Source of the DNA: Aplectana chamaeleonis
Lineage: Eukaryota; Nematoda; Chromadorea; Rhabditida; Cosmocercidae
Assembly: GCA_029168955.1 (NCBI GenBank)
Contig: JAPDOI010001498.1
Location: 1-64,000 of the forward strand
Reading direction: 5' to 3'
DNA: 64,000 nucleotides
Every line of letters begins with the position of its first letter. Positions within the stretch are counted from its first letter, which is position 1. Shown in pieces: positions 44,901-59,900 of this stretch. A program made the translations under genes and the position numbers. A model generated the notes under the pieces. That model did not search any database and was not told the DNA's origin. It saw only the letters and a list, made by a program, of their open reading frames with translations.

Positions 44901-47900
44901 TTCTGCGACGTCCTGCACACCCCTACTGGGGTCCTGCACAGGTTCCATGATGACCTGCACACTCCTTCTGAGGTCCTGCACACATTCCATCAGGTCCTGT
45001 TCATCCCTACTGGTGCCCTGCTTACGTTCCATGATGTCCTGAACACCTCTATTAGAATCCTACACACGTTCCATGATTTTTTGCACACTTTTACCCAGAT
45101 CCTACACACATTCCATGACGTCCTGCACACCTCTACTGGGGTCCTGCACAGGTCCCATGATGTCCTGCACTCTCCTACTGAGGTCCTGCACACATTCCAC
45201 AACGTCCTGCACACCCCTACTGGGGTCCTGCACAGGTTCCATGGTGTCTTGCACACTCCTACTGAGGTCCTGCACACATTCCACAACGTCCTGCACACCC
45301 CTACTGGGGTCCTGCACAGGTTCCATGATGTCTTGCACACTCTACTGAGGTCCTGCACACAATCTACGACGTTCTGCACACCCCTACTGGGGTCCTTCAC
45401 ACGCTCCATGATGTCCTGCACACGCCTACTGAGGTCCTGCACACAATCTGCGGCGTCCTGCACACCCCTACTAGGATCCTGCCCACGTCCCATGATGTCC
45501 TGCACACTCCTACTGAGGTCCTGCACAGTATCTACGACGTTCTGCACACCCCGTACTGGGGTCCTGCACAGGTCCCATGATGTACTGCACACTCCTACTG
45601 AGATCCTGCACACATTCCACGACGTCCTGCACACCTTTACTGGGGTCCTGCACAGGTCCCATGATGTCTTGCACACTCCTACCTGGAGGTCCTGCACAGG
45701 TTCTATGATGGGTCCTGCATACGTCCCATGATGTCCTGCACACCCCTACTGGGGTCCTGCACAGGTTCCATGATGTCCTGCACACTCCTTCTGAGGTCCT
45801 GCACACATTCTGCGACGTCCTGCACACCCCTACTGGGGTCCTGCACAGGTCCCATGATGTCCTGCACTCTCCTACTGAGGTCCTGCACACATTCCACAAC
45901 GTCCTGCACACCCCTACTGGGGTCCTACACACGTTCCATGATTTTTGCACACTTTTACCCAGATCCTACACTCTGCGATGTCCTGCACACCCATACTGGG
46001 GTCCTGCACAAGTTCCTTGATGTCCTGCACACTCCTACTGAGGTCCTGCACACAATCTACGACGTTCTGCACACCCCTACTGGGGTCCTGCTCAAGTTCC
46101 TTGATGTCCTGCACACTCCTACTGAGGTCCTGCACACAATCTACGACGTTCTGCACACCCCTACTGGGGTCCTGCACAGGTTCCATGATGTCCTGCACAC
46201 TCCTACTGAGGTCCTGCACACATTCCACAACGTCCTGCACACCCCTACTGGGGTCCTGCACAGGTTCCATGATGTCCTGCACACTCCTACTGAGGTCCTG
46301 CACACATTCTGCGACGTCCTGCACACCCCTACTGGGGTCCTGCACAGGTTCCATGATGTCCTGCACACTCCTTCTGAGGTTCTGCACCCATTCTACGACG
46401 TTCTGCACACCCCTACTGGGGTCCTGCATACGTTCCATGATGTCCTGCACACTTTTAATGAGGTCCTGCACACATTCCATCAGGTCCTGTTCATCCCTAC
46501 TGGTGCCCTGCTTACGTTCCATGATGTCCTGAACACCTCTATTAGAATCCTACACACGTTCCATGATTTTTTGCACACTTTTACCCAGATCCTACACACA
46601 TTCCATGACGTCCTGCACACCTCTACTGGGGTCCTGCACAAGTTCCTTGATGTCCTGCACACTCCTACTGAGGTCTTGCACACATTCTGCGACCTCCTGC
46701 ACACCCCTTCTGGGGTCCTGCACAAGTTCCTTGATGTTCTGCACACTCCTACTGAGGTCCTGCACTCATTCTACGACGTTCTGCACACCCCTACTGGGGT
46801 CCTGCATACGTTCCATGATGTCCTGCACACTTTTAATGAGGTCCTGCACACAGTCCATCAGGTCCTGTTCATCCCTACTGGTGCCCTGCTTACGTTCCAT
46901 GTTGTCCTGAACACCTCTATTGGAATCTTACACACGTTCCATGATTTTTCGCACACTTTTACCCAGATCCTACACACATTCCATGACGTCCTGCACACCC
47001 CTACTGGGGTCCTGCAAAAGTTCCTTGATGTCCTGCACACTCCTACTGAGGTCTTGCACACATTCTGCGATGTCCTGCACACCCCTACTGGGGTCCTGCA
47101 CAAGTTCCTTGATGTCCTGCACACTCCTACTGAGGTCCTGCACACAATCTACGACGTTCTGCACACCCCTACTGGGGTCCTGCACAGGTCCCATGATGTC
47201 CTGCACTCTCCTACTGAGGTCCTGCACACATTCCACAACGTCCTGCACACCCCTACTGGGGTCCTGCACAGGTTCCATGATGTCCTGCACACTCCTACTG
47301 AGGTCCTGCACACATTCTGCGACGTCCTGCACACCCCTACTGGGGTCCTGCACAGGTTCCATGATGTCCTGCGCACTCCTTCTGAGGTCCTGCACACTTT
47401 TACTGAGGTCCTGCACACATTCCATCAGGTCCTGTTCATCCCTTCTGGGGCCCTGCACACGTTCCATGATGCCCCGCACACCTCTATTAGAATCCTACAC
47501 ACGTTCCATGATGTCCTGCACCCCTCTATTGGGATCCTACACACGTTCCATGATGTCCTGCACACTCCTACTAAGGTCCTGCACACGTTCCATGATGTCC
47601 TGCACACCCCTACTGGGGTCCTGCACAGGTCCCATAATGTCCTGCACACTCCTTCTGAGGTCGTGCACAGGTCCTATGATGTCCTGCACACGTTCCATGA
47701 TGTCCTGCACACATTCCTCGACGTCCTGCACAAGTTCCTTGATGTCCTGCACACTCCTACTGAGGTCTTGCACACATTCTGCGACCTCCTGCACACCCCT
47801 ACTGGGGTCCTGCACAGGTTCCATGATGTCTTGCGCACTCCTACTGAGGTCCTGCACACATTCTGCGACGTCCTGCACACCCCTACTGGGGTCCTGCACA

Positions 47901-50900
47901 GGTTCCATGATGTCCTGCACACTCCTTCTGAGGTTCTGCACCCATTCTACGACGTTCTGCACACCCCTACTGGGGTCCTGCATACGTTCCATGATGTCCT
48001 GCACACTTTTAATGAGGTCCTGCACACATTCCATCAGGTCCTGTTCATCCCTACTGGTGCCCTGCTTACGTTCCATGATGTCCTGAACACCTCTATTAGA
48101 ATCCTACACACGTTCCATGATTTTTTGCACACTTTTACCCAGATCCTACACACATTCCATGACGTCCTGCACACCTCTACTGGGGTCCTGCACAAGTTCC
48201 TTGATGTCCTGCACACTCCTACTGAGGTCTTGCACACATTCTGCGACCTCCTGCACACCCCTTCTGGGGTCCTGCACAAGTTCCTTGATGTTCTGCACAC
48301 TCCTACTGAAGCCCTGCACCCATTCTACGACGTTCTGCACACCCCTACTGGGGTCCTGCATACGTTCCATGATGTCCTGCACACTTTTAATGAGGTCTTG
48401 CACACAGTCCATCAGGTCCTGTTCATCCCTACTGGTGCCCTGCTTACGTTCCATGTTGTCCTGAACACCTCTATTGGAATCTTACACACGTTCCATGATT
48501 TTTCGCACACTTTTACCCAGATCCTACACACATTCCATGACGTCCTGCACACCCCTACTGGGGTCCTGCAAAAGTTCTTTGGTGTCCTGCACACTCCTAC
48601 TGGAGGTCTTGCACACATTCTGCGATGTCCTGCACACCCCTACTGGGGTCCTGCACAAGTTCCTTGATGTCCTGCACACTCCTACTGAGGTCCTGCACAC
48701 AATCTACGACGTTCTGCACACCCCTACTGGGGTCCTGCACAGGTCCCATGATGTCCTGCACTCTCCTACTGAGGTCCTGCACACATTCCACAACGTCCTG
48801 CACACCCCTACTGGGGTCCTGCACAGGTTCCATGATGTCCTGCACACTCCTACTGAGGTCCTGCACACATTCTGCGACGTCCTGCACACCCCTACTGGGG
48901 TCCTGCACAGGTTCCATGATGTCCTGCACACTCCTTCTGAGGTCCTGCACACTTTTACTGAGGTCCTGCACACATTCCATCAGGTCCTGTTCATCCCTTC
49001 TGGGGCCCTGCACACGTTCCATGATGTCCCGCACACCTCTATTAGAATCCTGCACGTTCCATGATGCCCCGCACACCTCTATTGGGATCCTACACACGTT
49101 CTATGATGTCCTGCACACTCCTACTAAGGTCCTGCACACGTTCCATGATGTCCTGCACACCCCTACTGGGGTCCTGCACAGGTCCCATAATGTCCTGCAC
49201 ACTCCTTCTGAGGTCGTGCACAGGTCCTATGATGTCCTGCACACGTTCCATGATGTCCTGCACACATTCCTCGACGTCCTGCACAAGTTCCTTGATGTCC
49301 TGCACACTCCTACTGAGGTCTTGCACACATTCTGCGACCTCCTGCACACCCCTACTGGGGTCCTGCTCAAGTTCCTTGATGTTCTGCACACTCCTACTGA
49401 GGTCCTGCACACATTCCATCAGGTCCTGTTCATCCCTACTGGTGCCCTGCTTACGTTCCATGATGTCCTGAACACCTCTATTAGAATCCTACACACGTTC
49501 CATGATTTTTTGCACACTTTTACCCAGATCCTACACTCTGCGATGTCCTGCACACCCCTACTGGGGTCCTGCACAAGTTCCTTGATGTCCTGCACACTCC
49601 TACTGAGGTCCTGCACACAATCTACGACGTTCTGCACACCCCTACTGGGGTCCTGCTCAAGTTCCTTGATGTCGTGCACACCCCTACTGAGGTCCTGCAC
49701 ACAATCTACGACGTTCTGCACACCCCTACTGGGGTCCTGCACAGGTTCCATGATGTCCTGCACACTCCTTCTGAGGTCCTGCACCCATTCTACGACGTTC
49801 TGCACACCCCTACTGGGGTCCTGCATACGTTCCATGATGTACTGCACACTTTTAATGAGGTCCTGCACACATTCCATCAGGTCCTGTTCATCCCTACTGG
49901 TGCCCTGCTTACGTTCCATGATGTCCTGAACACCTCTATTAGAATCCCACACACGTTCCATGATTTTTTGCACACTTTTACCCAGATCCTACACACATTC
50001 CATGACGTCCTGCACACCCCTACTGGGGTCCTGCAAAAGTGCCTTGATGTCCTGCACACTCCCTACTGAGGTCTTGCACACAATCTGCGATGTCCTGCAC
50101 ACCCCTACTGGGGTCCTGCACAAGTTCCTTGATATCCTGCACACTCCTACTGAGGTCCTGCACACATTCTGCGACGTCTTGCACACCCCTACTGGGGTCC
50201 TGCACAGGTTCCATGATGTCCTGCACACTCCTTCTGAGGTCCTGCACACTTTTACTGAGGTCCTGCACACATTCCATCAGGTCCTGTTCATTCCTTCTGG
50301 GGCCCTGCACACGTTCCATGATGTCCCGCACACCTCTATTAGAATCCTACACACGTTCCATGATGTCCTGCACCCCTCTATTGGGATCCTGCACAGGTCC
50401 CATAATGTCCTGCACACTCATACTGAGGTCGTGCACAAATTCTACGACGTCCTGCACACTCCTACTGAGGTCGTGCACAGGTCCTATGATGTCCTGCACA
50501 CATTCCATGATGTCCTGCACACATTCCTCGACGTCCTGCACACCTCTACTGGGGTCCTGCAGAAATTCCTTGATGTCATGCACACTCATACTGAGGTCTT
50601 GCACACATTCTGCGACCTCCTGCACACCCCTACTGGGGTCCTGCACAAATTCCTTGATGTTCTGCACACTCCTACTGAAGCCCTGTACCCATTCTACGAC
50701 GTTCTGCACACCCCTACTGGGGTCCTGCATACGTTCCATGATGTCCTGCACACTTTTAATGAGGTCCTGCACATTCCATCAGGTCCTTTTCATCCCTACT
50801 GGGGCCCTGCACGCGTTCCATGATGCCCTGCACACCTCTATTAGGATCCTACACACGTTCCATGATGTCCTGCACTTTCCAACTAAGGCCCTACACACAT

Positions 50901-53900
50901 TCCATGACGTCCTGCTCATCCCTACTGGGATCCTGCACAAGTCCCTTAATGTCCTGCACACTCCTACTGAGGTCTTGCACACTCCTACTGAGGTCGTGCA
51001 CAGGTCCTACTGATGTCCTGCACACGTTCCATGATGTCCTGCACACATTCCTCGACCTCCTACACAAGTTCCTTGATGTCCTGCACACTCCTACTGAGGT
51101 CTTGCACACATTCTGCGACCTCCTGCACACCCCTACTGGGGTCCTGCTCAAGTTCCTTGATGTTCTGCACACTCCTACTGAGGTCCTGCACACATTCCAT
51201 CAGGTCCTGGTCATCCCTACTGGTGCCCTGCTTACGTTCCATGATGTCCTGAACACCTCTATTAGAATCCTACACACGTTCCATGATTTTTTGCACACTT
51301 TTACCCAGATCCTACACTCTGCGATGTCCTGCACACCCCTACTGGGGTCCTGCACAAGTTCCTTGATGTCCTGCGCACTCCTACTGAGGTCCTGCACACA
51401 TTCTACGACGTCCTGCACACCCTTACTGGGGTCATGCACACATTCTACGACGTCCTGCACACCCAACTGGGGTCCTGCACAGGTCCCATGATGTCCTGCA
51501 CTCTCATACTGAGGCCCTGCACACGTTCCACAAAGTCCTGCACACCCTTACTGGGGTCCTGCACAGGTTCCATGATGTCCTGCACACTCCTACTGAGGTC
51601 CTGCACACATTCTGCGACGTCCTGCACACCCCTATTGGGGTCCTGCACAGGTTCCATGATGACCTGCACACTCCTTCTGGGGTCCTGCACACATTCCATC
51701 AGGTCCTGTTCATCCCTACTGGTGCCCTGCTTACGTTCCATGATGTCCTGAACACCTCTATTAGAATCCTACACACGTTCCATGATTTTTGCACACTTTT
51801 ACCCAGATCCTTGGCACATTGCGATGTCCTGCACACCCCTACTGGGGTCTGATGCCTTGATGTCCTGCACCTCCTACCGAGTCCTGCACGTTCCATGACG
51901 TCCTTCACACCCCTACTGGGGTCCTGCACAGGTTCCATGATGTCCTGCACACTCCCTACTGAGGTCTTGCACACATTCTGCGATGTCCTGCACACCCCTA
52001 CTGGGGTCCTGCACAAGTTCCTTGATGTCCTGCACACTCCTACTGAGGTCCTGCACACATTCCACAACGTCCTGCACACCCCTACTGGGGTCCTGCACAG
52101 GTTCCATGATGTCCTGCACACTCCTACTGAGGTCCTGCACACATTCCACAACGTCCTGCACACCCTTACTGGGGTCCTGCACAGGTTCCATGATGTCCTG
52201 CACACTCCTACTGAGGTCCTGCACACATTCCATCAGGTCCTGTTCATCCCTACTGGTGCCCTGCTTACGTTCCATGATGTCCTGAACACCTCTATTAGAA
52301 TCCTACACACGTTCCATGATTTTTTGCACACTTTTACCCAGATCCTACACACATTCCATGACGTCCTGCACACCCCTACTGGGGTCCTGCAAAAGTTCCT
52401 TGATGTCCTGCACACTCCCTACTGAGGTCTTGCACACATTCTGCGATGTCCTGCACACCCCTACTGGGGTCCTGCACAAGTTCCTTGATGTCCTGCACAC
52501 TCCTACTGAGGTCCTGCACACATTCCACAACGTCCTTCACACCCCTACTGGGGTCCTGCACAGGTTCCATGATGTCCTGCACACTCCTACTGAGGTCCTG
52601 CACACATTCCACAACGTCCTGCACACCCTTACTGGGGTCCTGCACAGGTTCCATGATGTCCTGCACACTCCTACTGAGGTCCTGCACACAATCTACGACG
52701 TTCTGCACACCCCTACTGGGGTCCTGCACAGGTCCCATGATGTCCTGCACTCTCCTACTGAGGTCCTGCACACATTCCACAACGTCCTGCACACCCCTAC
52801 TGGGGTCCTGCACACGTTCCATGATGTCCCGCACACCTCTATTAGAATCCTACACACGTTCCATGATGTCCTGCACCCCTCTATTGGGATCCTGCACACG
52901 TTCCATGATGTCCTGCACGCTCCTACTAAGGTCCTGCACACGTTCCATGATGTCCTGCACCCCTACTGGGGTTCTGCACAGGTCCCATAATGTCCTGCAC
53001 ACTCAAACTGAGGTCGTGCACAAATTCTACGACGTCCTGCACACTCCTACTGAGGTCGTGCACAGGTCCTATGATGTCCTGCTCACATTCCATGATGTCC
53101 TGCACACATTCCTCGACGTCCTGCACACCTCTACTGGGGTCCTGCACAAGTTTCTTTATGTCCTGCACACTCCTACTGAGGTCTTGCACACATTCTGCGA
53201 CCTCCTGCACACCCCTACTGGGGTCCTGCACAAGTTCCTTGATGTTCTGCACACTCCTACTGAAGCCCTGCACCCATTCTACGACGTTCTGCACACCCCT
53301 ACTGGGGTCCTGCATACGTTCCATGATGTCCTGCACACTTTTAATGAGGTCCTGCACACATTCCATCATGTCCTGTTCATCCCTACTGGTGCCCTGCTTA
53401 CGTTCCATGATGTCCTGAACACCTCTATTAGAATCCTACACACGTTCCATGATTTTTCGCACACTTTTACCCAGATCCTACACACATTCCATGACGTCCT
53501 GCACACCCCTACTGGGGTCCTGCAAAAGTTCCTTGATGTCCTGCACACTCCTACTGAGGTCTTGCACACATTCTGCGATGTCCTGCACACCCCTACTGGG
53601 GTCCTGCAGAAGTTCCTTGATGTCCTGCACACTCCTACTGAGGTCCTGCACACAATCTACGACGTTCTGCACACCCCTACTGGGGTCCTGCACAGGTCCC
53701 ATGATGTCCTGCACTCTCCTACTGAGGTCCTGCACAGGTTCCATGATGTCCTGCACACTCCTTCTGAGGTCCTGCACACATTCCATCAGGTCCTGTTCAT
53801 CCCTTCTGGGGCCCTGCACACGTTCCATGATGTCCCGCACACCTCTATTAGAATCCTACACACGTTCCATGATGTCCTGCACCCCTCTATTGGGATCCTA

Positions 53901-56900
53901 CACACGTTCCATGATGTCCTGCACACTCCTACTAAGGTCCTGCACACGTTCCATGATGTCCTGCACATCCCTACTGGGGTCCTGCACAGGTCCCATAATG
54001 TCCTGCACACTCATACTGAGGTCCTGCACACATTCCTCGACGTCCTGCACGCCTCTACGGGGGTCCTGCACAAGTTCTTTGATGTCCTGCACACTCCTAC
54101 TCAGGTCTTGCACACATTCTGCGACCTCCTGCACACCCTTACTGGGGTCCTGCTCAAGTTCCTTGATGTTCTGCACACTCCTACTGAGGTCCTGCACACA
54201 TTCCATCAGGTCCTGTTCATCCCTACTGGTGCCCTGCTTACGTTCCATGATGTCCTGAACACCTCTATTAGAATCCTACACACGTTCCATGATTTTTTGC
54301 ACACTTTTACCCAGATCCAACACTCTGCGATGTCCTGCACATCCCTACTGGGGTCCTGCACAAGTTCCTTGATGTCCTGCACACTCCTACTGAGGTCCTG
54401 CACACAATCTACGACGTTCTGCACACCCCTACTGGGGTCCTGCACAGGTCTCATGATGTCCTGCACTCTCCTACTAAGGTCCTGCACACATTCCACAACG
54501 TCCTGCACACCCCTACTGGGGTCCTGCACAGGTTCCATGATGTCCTGCACACTCCTACTGAGGTCCTGCACACACTCTGCGACGTTCTGCACAGCCCTAC
54601 TGGGGTCCTGCACAGGTCCCATGATGTCCTGCACTCTCCTACTGAGGTCCTGCACACATTCCACAACGTCCTGCACACCCCTACTGGGGTCCTGCACAGG
54701 TTCCATGATGTCCTGCACACTCCTTCTGGGGTCCTGCACACTTTTACTGAGGTCCTGCACACATTCCATCAGGTCCTGTTCATCCCTTCTGGGGCCCTGC
54801 ACACGTTCCATGATGTCCCGCACACCTCTATTAGAATCCTACACACGTTCCATGATGTCCTGCACCCCTCTATTATGATCCTGCACACGTTCCATGATGT
54901 CCTGCACACTCCTACTAAGGTCCTGCACACGTTACATGATGTCCTGCACACCCCTACTGGGGTCCTGCACAGGTCCCATAATGTCATGCACACTCATACT
55001 GATGTCCTGCACACATTCCTCGACGTCCTGCACACCTCTACGGGGGTCCTGCACAAGTTCCTTGATGTCCTGCACACTCCTACTCAACTCTTGCACACAT
55101 TCTGCGACCTCCTGCACACCCCTACTGGGGTCCTGCTCGAGTTCCTTGATGTTCTGCACACTCCTACTGAGGTCCTGCACACATTCCATCAGGTCCTGTT
55201 CATCCCTACAGGTGCCCTGCTTACGTTCCATAATGTCCTGAACACCTCTATTAGAATCCTACACACGTTCCATGATTTTTTGCACACTTTTACCCAGATC
55301 CTACACTCTGCGATGTCCTGCACACCCCTACTGGGGTCCTGCACAAGTTCCTTGATGTCCTGCACACTCCTACTGAGGTCCTGCACACAATCTACGACGT
55401 TCTGCACACCCCTACTGGGGTCTTGCACAGGTCCCATGATGTCCTGCACTCTCCTACTGAGGTCCTGCACACATTCCACAACGTCCTGCACACCCCTACT
55501 GGGGTCCTGCACAGGTCCCATGATGTCCTGCACACATTCTGCGACGTTCTGCACAGCCCTACTGGGGTCCTGCACAGGTCCCATGATGTCCTGCACTCTC
55601 CTACTGAGGTCCTGCACACATTCCATCAGGTCCTGTTCATCCCTTCTGGGGCCCGGCACACGTTCCATGATGTCCTGCACACTCCTACTGAGGTCCTGCA
55701 CACATTCTGCGACGTCCTGCACACCCCTACTGGGGTCCTGCACATGTTACATGATGTCCTGCACTCTCCTACTGAGGTCCTGCACACATTCCACAACGTT
55801 CTGCACACCCCTACTGGGGTCCTGCACAGGTTTCATGATGTCCTGCACACTCCTACTGAGGTCCTGCACACATTCTGCGACGTCCTGCACACCCCTACTG
55901 GGGTCCTGCACAGGTTCCATGATGTCCTGCACACTCCTTCTGAGGTCCTGCACACTTTTACTGAGGTCCTGCACACATTCCATCAGGTCCTGTTCATCCC
56001 TTCTAGGGCCCTGCACACGTTCCATGATGCCCCGCACACCTCTATTAGAATCCTACACACGTTCCATGATGTCCTGCACCCCTCTATTGGGATCCTACAC
56101 ACGTTCCATGATGTCCTGCACACTCCTACTAAGGTCGTGCACACGTTCTATGATGTCCTGCACACCCTTACTGGGGTCCTGCACAGGTCCCATAATGTCC
56201 TGCACAAATTCTACGACGTCCTGCACACTCCTACTGAGGTCGTGCACAGGTCCTATGATGTCCTGCACACGTTCCATGATGTCCTGCACGTATTCCTCGA
56301 CGTCCTGCACAAGTTCCTTGATGTCCTGCACACTCCTACTGAGGTCTTGCACACAATCTGCGACCTCCTGCACACCCCTACTGGGGTCCTGCTCAAGTTC
56401 CTTGATGTTCTGCACACTCCTACTGAGGTCCTGCACACATTCCATCAGGTCCTGTTCATCCCTACTGGTGCCCTGCTTACGTTCCATGATGTCCTGAACA
56501 CCTCTATTAGAATCCTACACACGTTCCATGATGTCCTGCACACTCCTACTAAGGTCCTGCACACGTTCCATGATGTCCTGCACACCCTTACTGGGGTCCT
56601 GCACAGGTCCCATAATGTCCTGCACAAATTCTAGGACGTCCTGCACACTCCTACTGAGGTCGTGCACAGGTCCTATGATGTCCTGCACACGTTCCATGAT
56701 GTCCTGCACGTATTCCTCGACGTCCTGCACAAGTTCCTTGATGTCCTGCACACTCCTACTGAGGTCTTGCACACATTCTGCGACCTCCTGCACACCCCTA
56801 CTGGGGTCCTGCTCAAGTTCCTTGATGTTCTGCACACTCCTACTGAGGTCCTGCACACATTCCATCAGGTCCTGTTCATCCCTACTGGTGCCCTGCTTAC

Positions 56901-59900
56901 GTTCCATGATGTCCTGAACACCTCTATTAGAATCCTACACACGTTCCATGATTTTTTGCACACTTTTACCCAGATCCAACACTCTGCGATGTCCTGCACA
57001 TCCCTACTGGGGTCCTGCACAAGTTCCTTGATGTCCTGCACACTCCTACTGAGGTCCTGCACACAATCTACGACGTTCTGCACACCCCTACTGGGGTCCT
57101 GCACAGGTCTCATGATGTCCTGCACTCTCCTACTGAGGTCCTGCACACATTCCACAACGTCCTGCACACCCCTACTGGGGTCCTGCACAGGTCCCATGAT
57201 GTCCTGCACTCTCCTACTGAGGTCCTGCACACATTCCACAACGTCCTGCACACCCCTACTCGGGTCCTGCACAGGTTCCATGATGTCCTGCACACTCCTT
57301 CTGAGGTCCTGCACACTTTTACTGAGGTCCTGCACACATTCCATCAGGTCCTGTTCATCCTTTCTGGGGCCCTGCACACGTTCCATGATGTCCCGCACAC
57401 CTCTATTAGAATCCTACACACGTTCCATGATGTCCTGCACCCCTCTATTATGATCCTGCACACGTTCCATGATGTCCTGCACACTCCTACTAAGGTCCTG
57501 CACACGTTACATGATGTCCTGCACACCCCTACTGGGGTCCTGCACAGGTCCCATAATGTCATGCACACTCATACTGATGTCCTGCACACATTCCTCGACG
57601 TCCTGCACACCTCTACGGGGGTCCTGCACAAGTTCCTTGATGTCCTGCACACTCCCACTGAGGTCTTGCACACATTCTGCGACCTCCTGCACACCCCTAC
57701 TGGGGTCTTGCACAGGTCCCATGATGTCCTGCACTCTCCCACTGAGGTCCTGCACACATTCTGCGACGTTCTGCACAGCCCTACTGGGGTCCTGCACAGG
57801 TCCCATGATGTCCTGCACTCTCCTACTGAGGTCCTGCACACATACCATCAGGTCCTGTTCATACCTTCTGGGGCCCGGCACACGTTCCATGATGTCCTGC
57901 ACACTTCTACTGGGGTCCTGCACAGGTCCCATAATGTCCTGCACACTCATAGTGACGTCCTGCACAACTTCTACGACGTCCTGCACACTCCTACTGAAGT
58001 CGTGCACAGGTCCTATGATGTCTTGCACACGTTCCATGATGTCCTGCACACATTACTCGACGTCCTGCACACCTCTACTGGGGTCCTGCACAAGTTCCTT
58101 GATGTCCTGCACACTCCTACTGAGGTCTTGCACACATTCTGCGACCTCCTGCACACCCCTACTGTGGTCCTGCACAAGTTCCTTGATGTTCTGCACACTC
58201 CTACTGAGGTCCTGCACACATTCCACGACGTCCTGTTCATCCCTTCTGGGGCCCTGCACACGTTCCATGATGTCCCGCACACCTCTATTAGAATCCTACA
58301 CACGTTCCATGATGTCCTGCACCCCTCTATTGGGATCCTGCACAGGTTCCATGATGTCCTGCACACTCCTACCCAGGTCCTGAACACATTCCACGACGTC
58401 CTGCATACCCCTACTGGGGTCCTGCACAGGTCCCATGATGTCCTGCACTCTCCTACTGAAGTCCTGCACACATTCCACAACGTCCTGCACACCCTGCTGA
58501 GGTCCTGCACAGGTCCCATGACGTCCTGCACACTTTACTGGAGGTCCTGCACACCCCTACTGGGGTCCTGCACAAGTTCCATGATGTCCTGCACACTCCT
58601 ACTGAGGTCCTGAACACATTCTGCGACCTCCTGCACACCCCTACTGGGGTCCTTCACAAGTTCCTTTATGTTCTGCACACCCCTACTGGGGTCCTGCACA
58701 GGTTCCATGATGTCCTGCACACTCCTACTGAGGTCCTGCACACATTCTGCGACGTTTTGCACACCCCTACTGGGGTCCTGCACAGGTCCCATGATGTCCT
58801 GCACTCTCCTACTGAGGTCCTGCACACATTCTATGACGTCCTGCACACCCCTACTGGGATCCTGCACAGGTTCCATGATGTCCTGCACACTCCTTCTGAG
58901 GTCCTGCACAGTTTTACTGAGGTCCTGCACACATTCCATCAGGTCCTGTTCATCCCTTCTGGGGCCCTGCACACGTTCCATGATGTCCCGCACACCTCTA
59001 TTAGAATCCTACACGCGTTCCATGATGTCCTGCACCCCTCTATTGGGATCCTACACACGTTCCATGATGTCCTGCACACTCCTACTGGGGTCCTGCACAG
59101 GTCCCATAATGTCCTGCACACTCATAGTGACGTCCTGCACAACTTCTACGACGTCCTGCACACTCCTACTGAGGTCGTGCACAGGTCCTATGATGTCCTG
59201 CACACGTTCCATGATGTCCTGCACACATTCCTCGACGTCCTGCACACCTCTACTGGGGTCCTGCACAAGTTCCTTGATGTCCTGCACACTCCTACTGAGG
59301 TCTTGCACACATTCTGCGACCTCCTGCACACCCCTACTGGGGTCCTGCACAAGTTCCTTGATGTTCTGCACACTCCTACTGAGGTCCTGCACACATTCCA
59401 CGACGTCCTGTTCATCCCTTCTGGGGCCCTGCACACGTTCCATGATGTCCCGCACACCTCTATTAGAATCCTACACACGTTCCATGATGTCCTGCACCCC
59501 TCTATTGGGATCCTGCACAGGTTCCATGATGTCCTGCACACTCCTACTGAGGTCCTGCACACATTCTGCGACGTTCTGCACACCCCTACTGGGGTCCTGC
59601 ACAGGTCCCATGATGTCCTGCACTCTCCTACTGAGGTCCTGCATACATTCCACAACGTCCTGCACACCCATACTGGGGTCCTGCACAGGTTCCATGATGT
59701 CCTGCACACTCCTACTGAGGTCCTGCACACATTCTGCGACCTCCTGCACACCCCTACTGGGGTCCTGCACAAGTTCCTTGATGTTCTGCACACTCCTACT
59801 GAGGTCCTGCACACATTCCACGACGTCCTGCATACCCCTACTGGGGTCCTGCACAGGTTCCATGATGTCCTGCACACTCCTACTGAGGTCCTGCACACAT

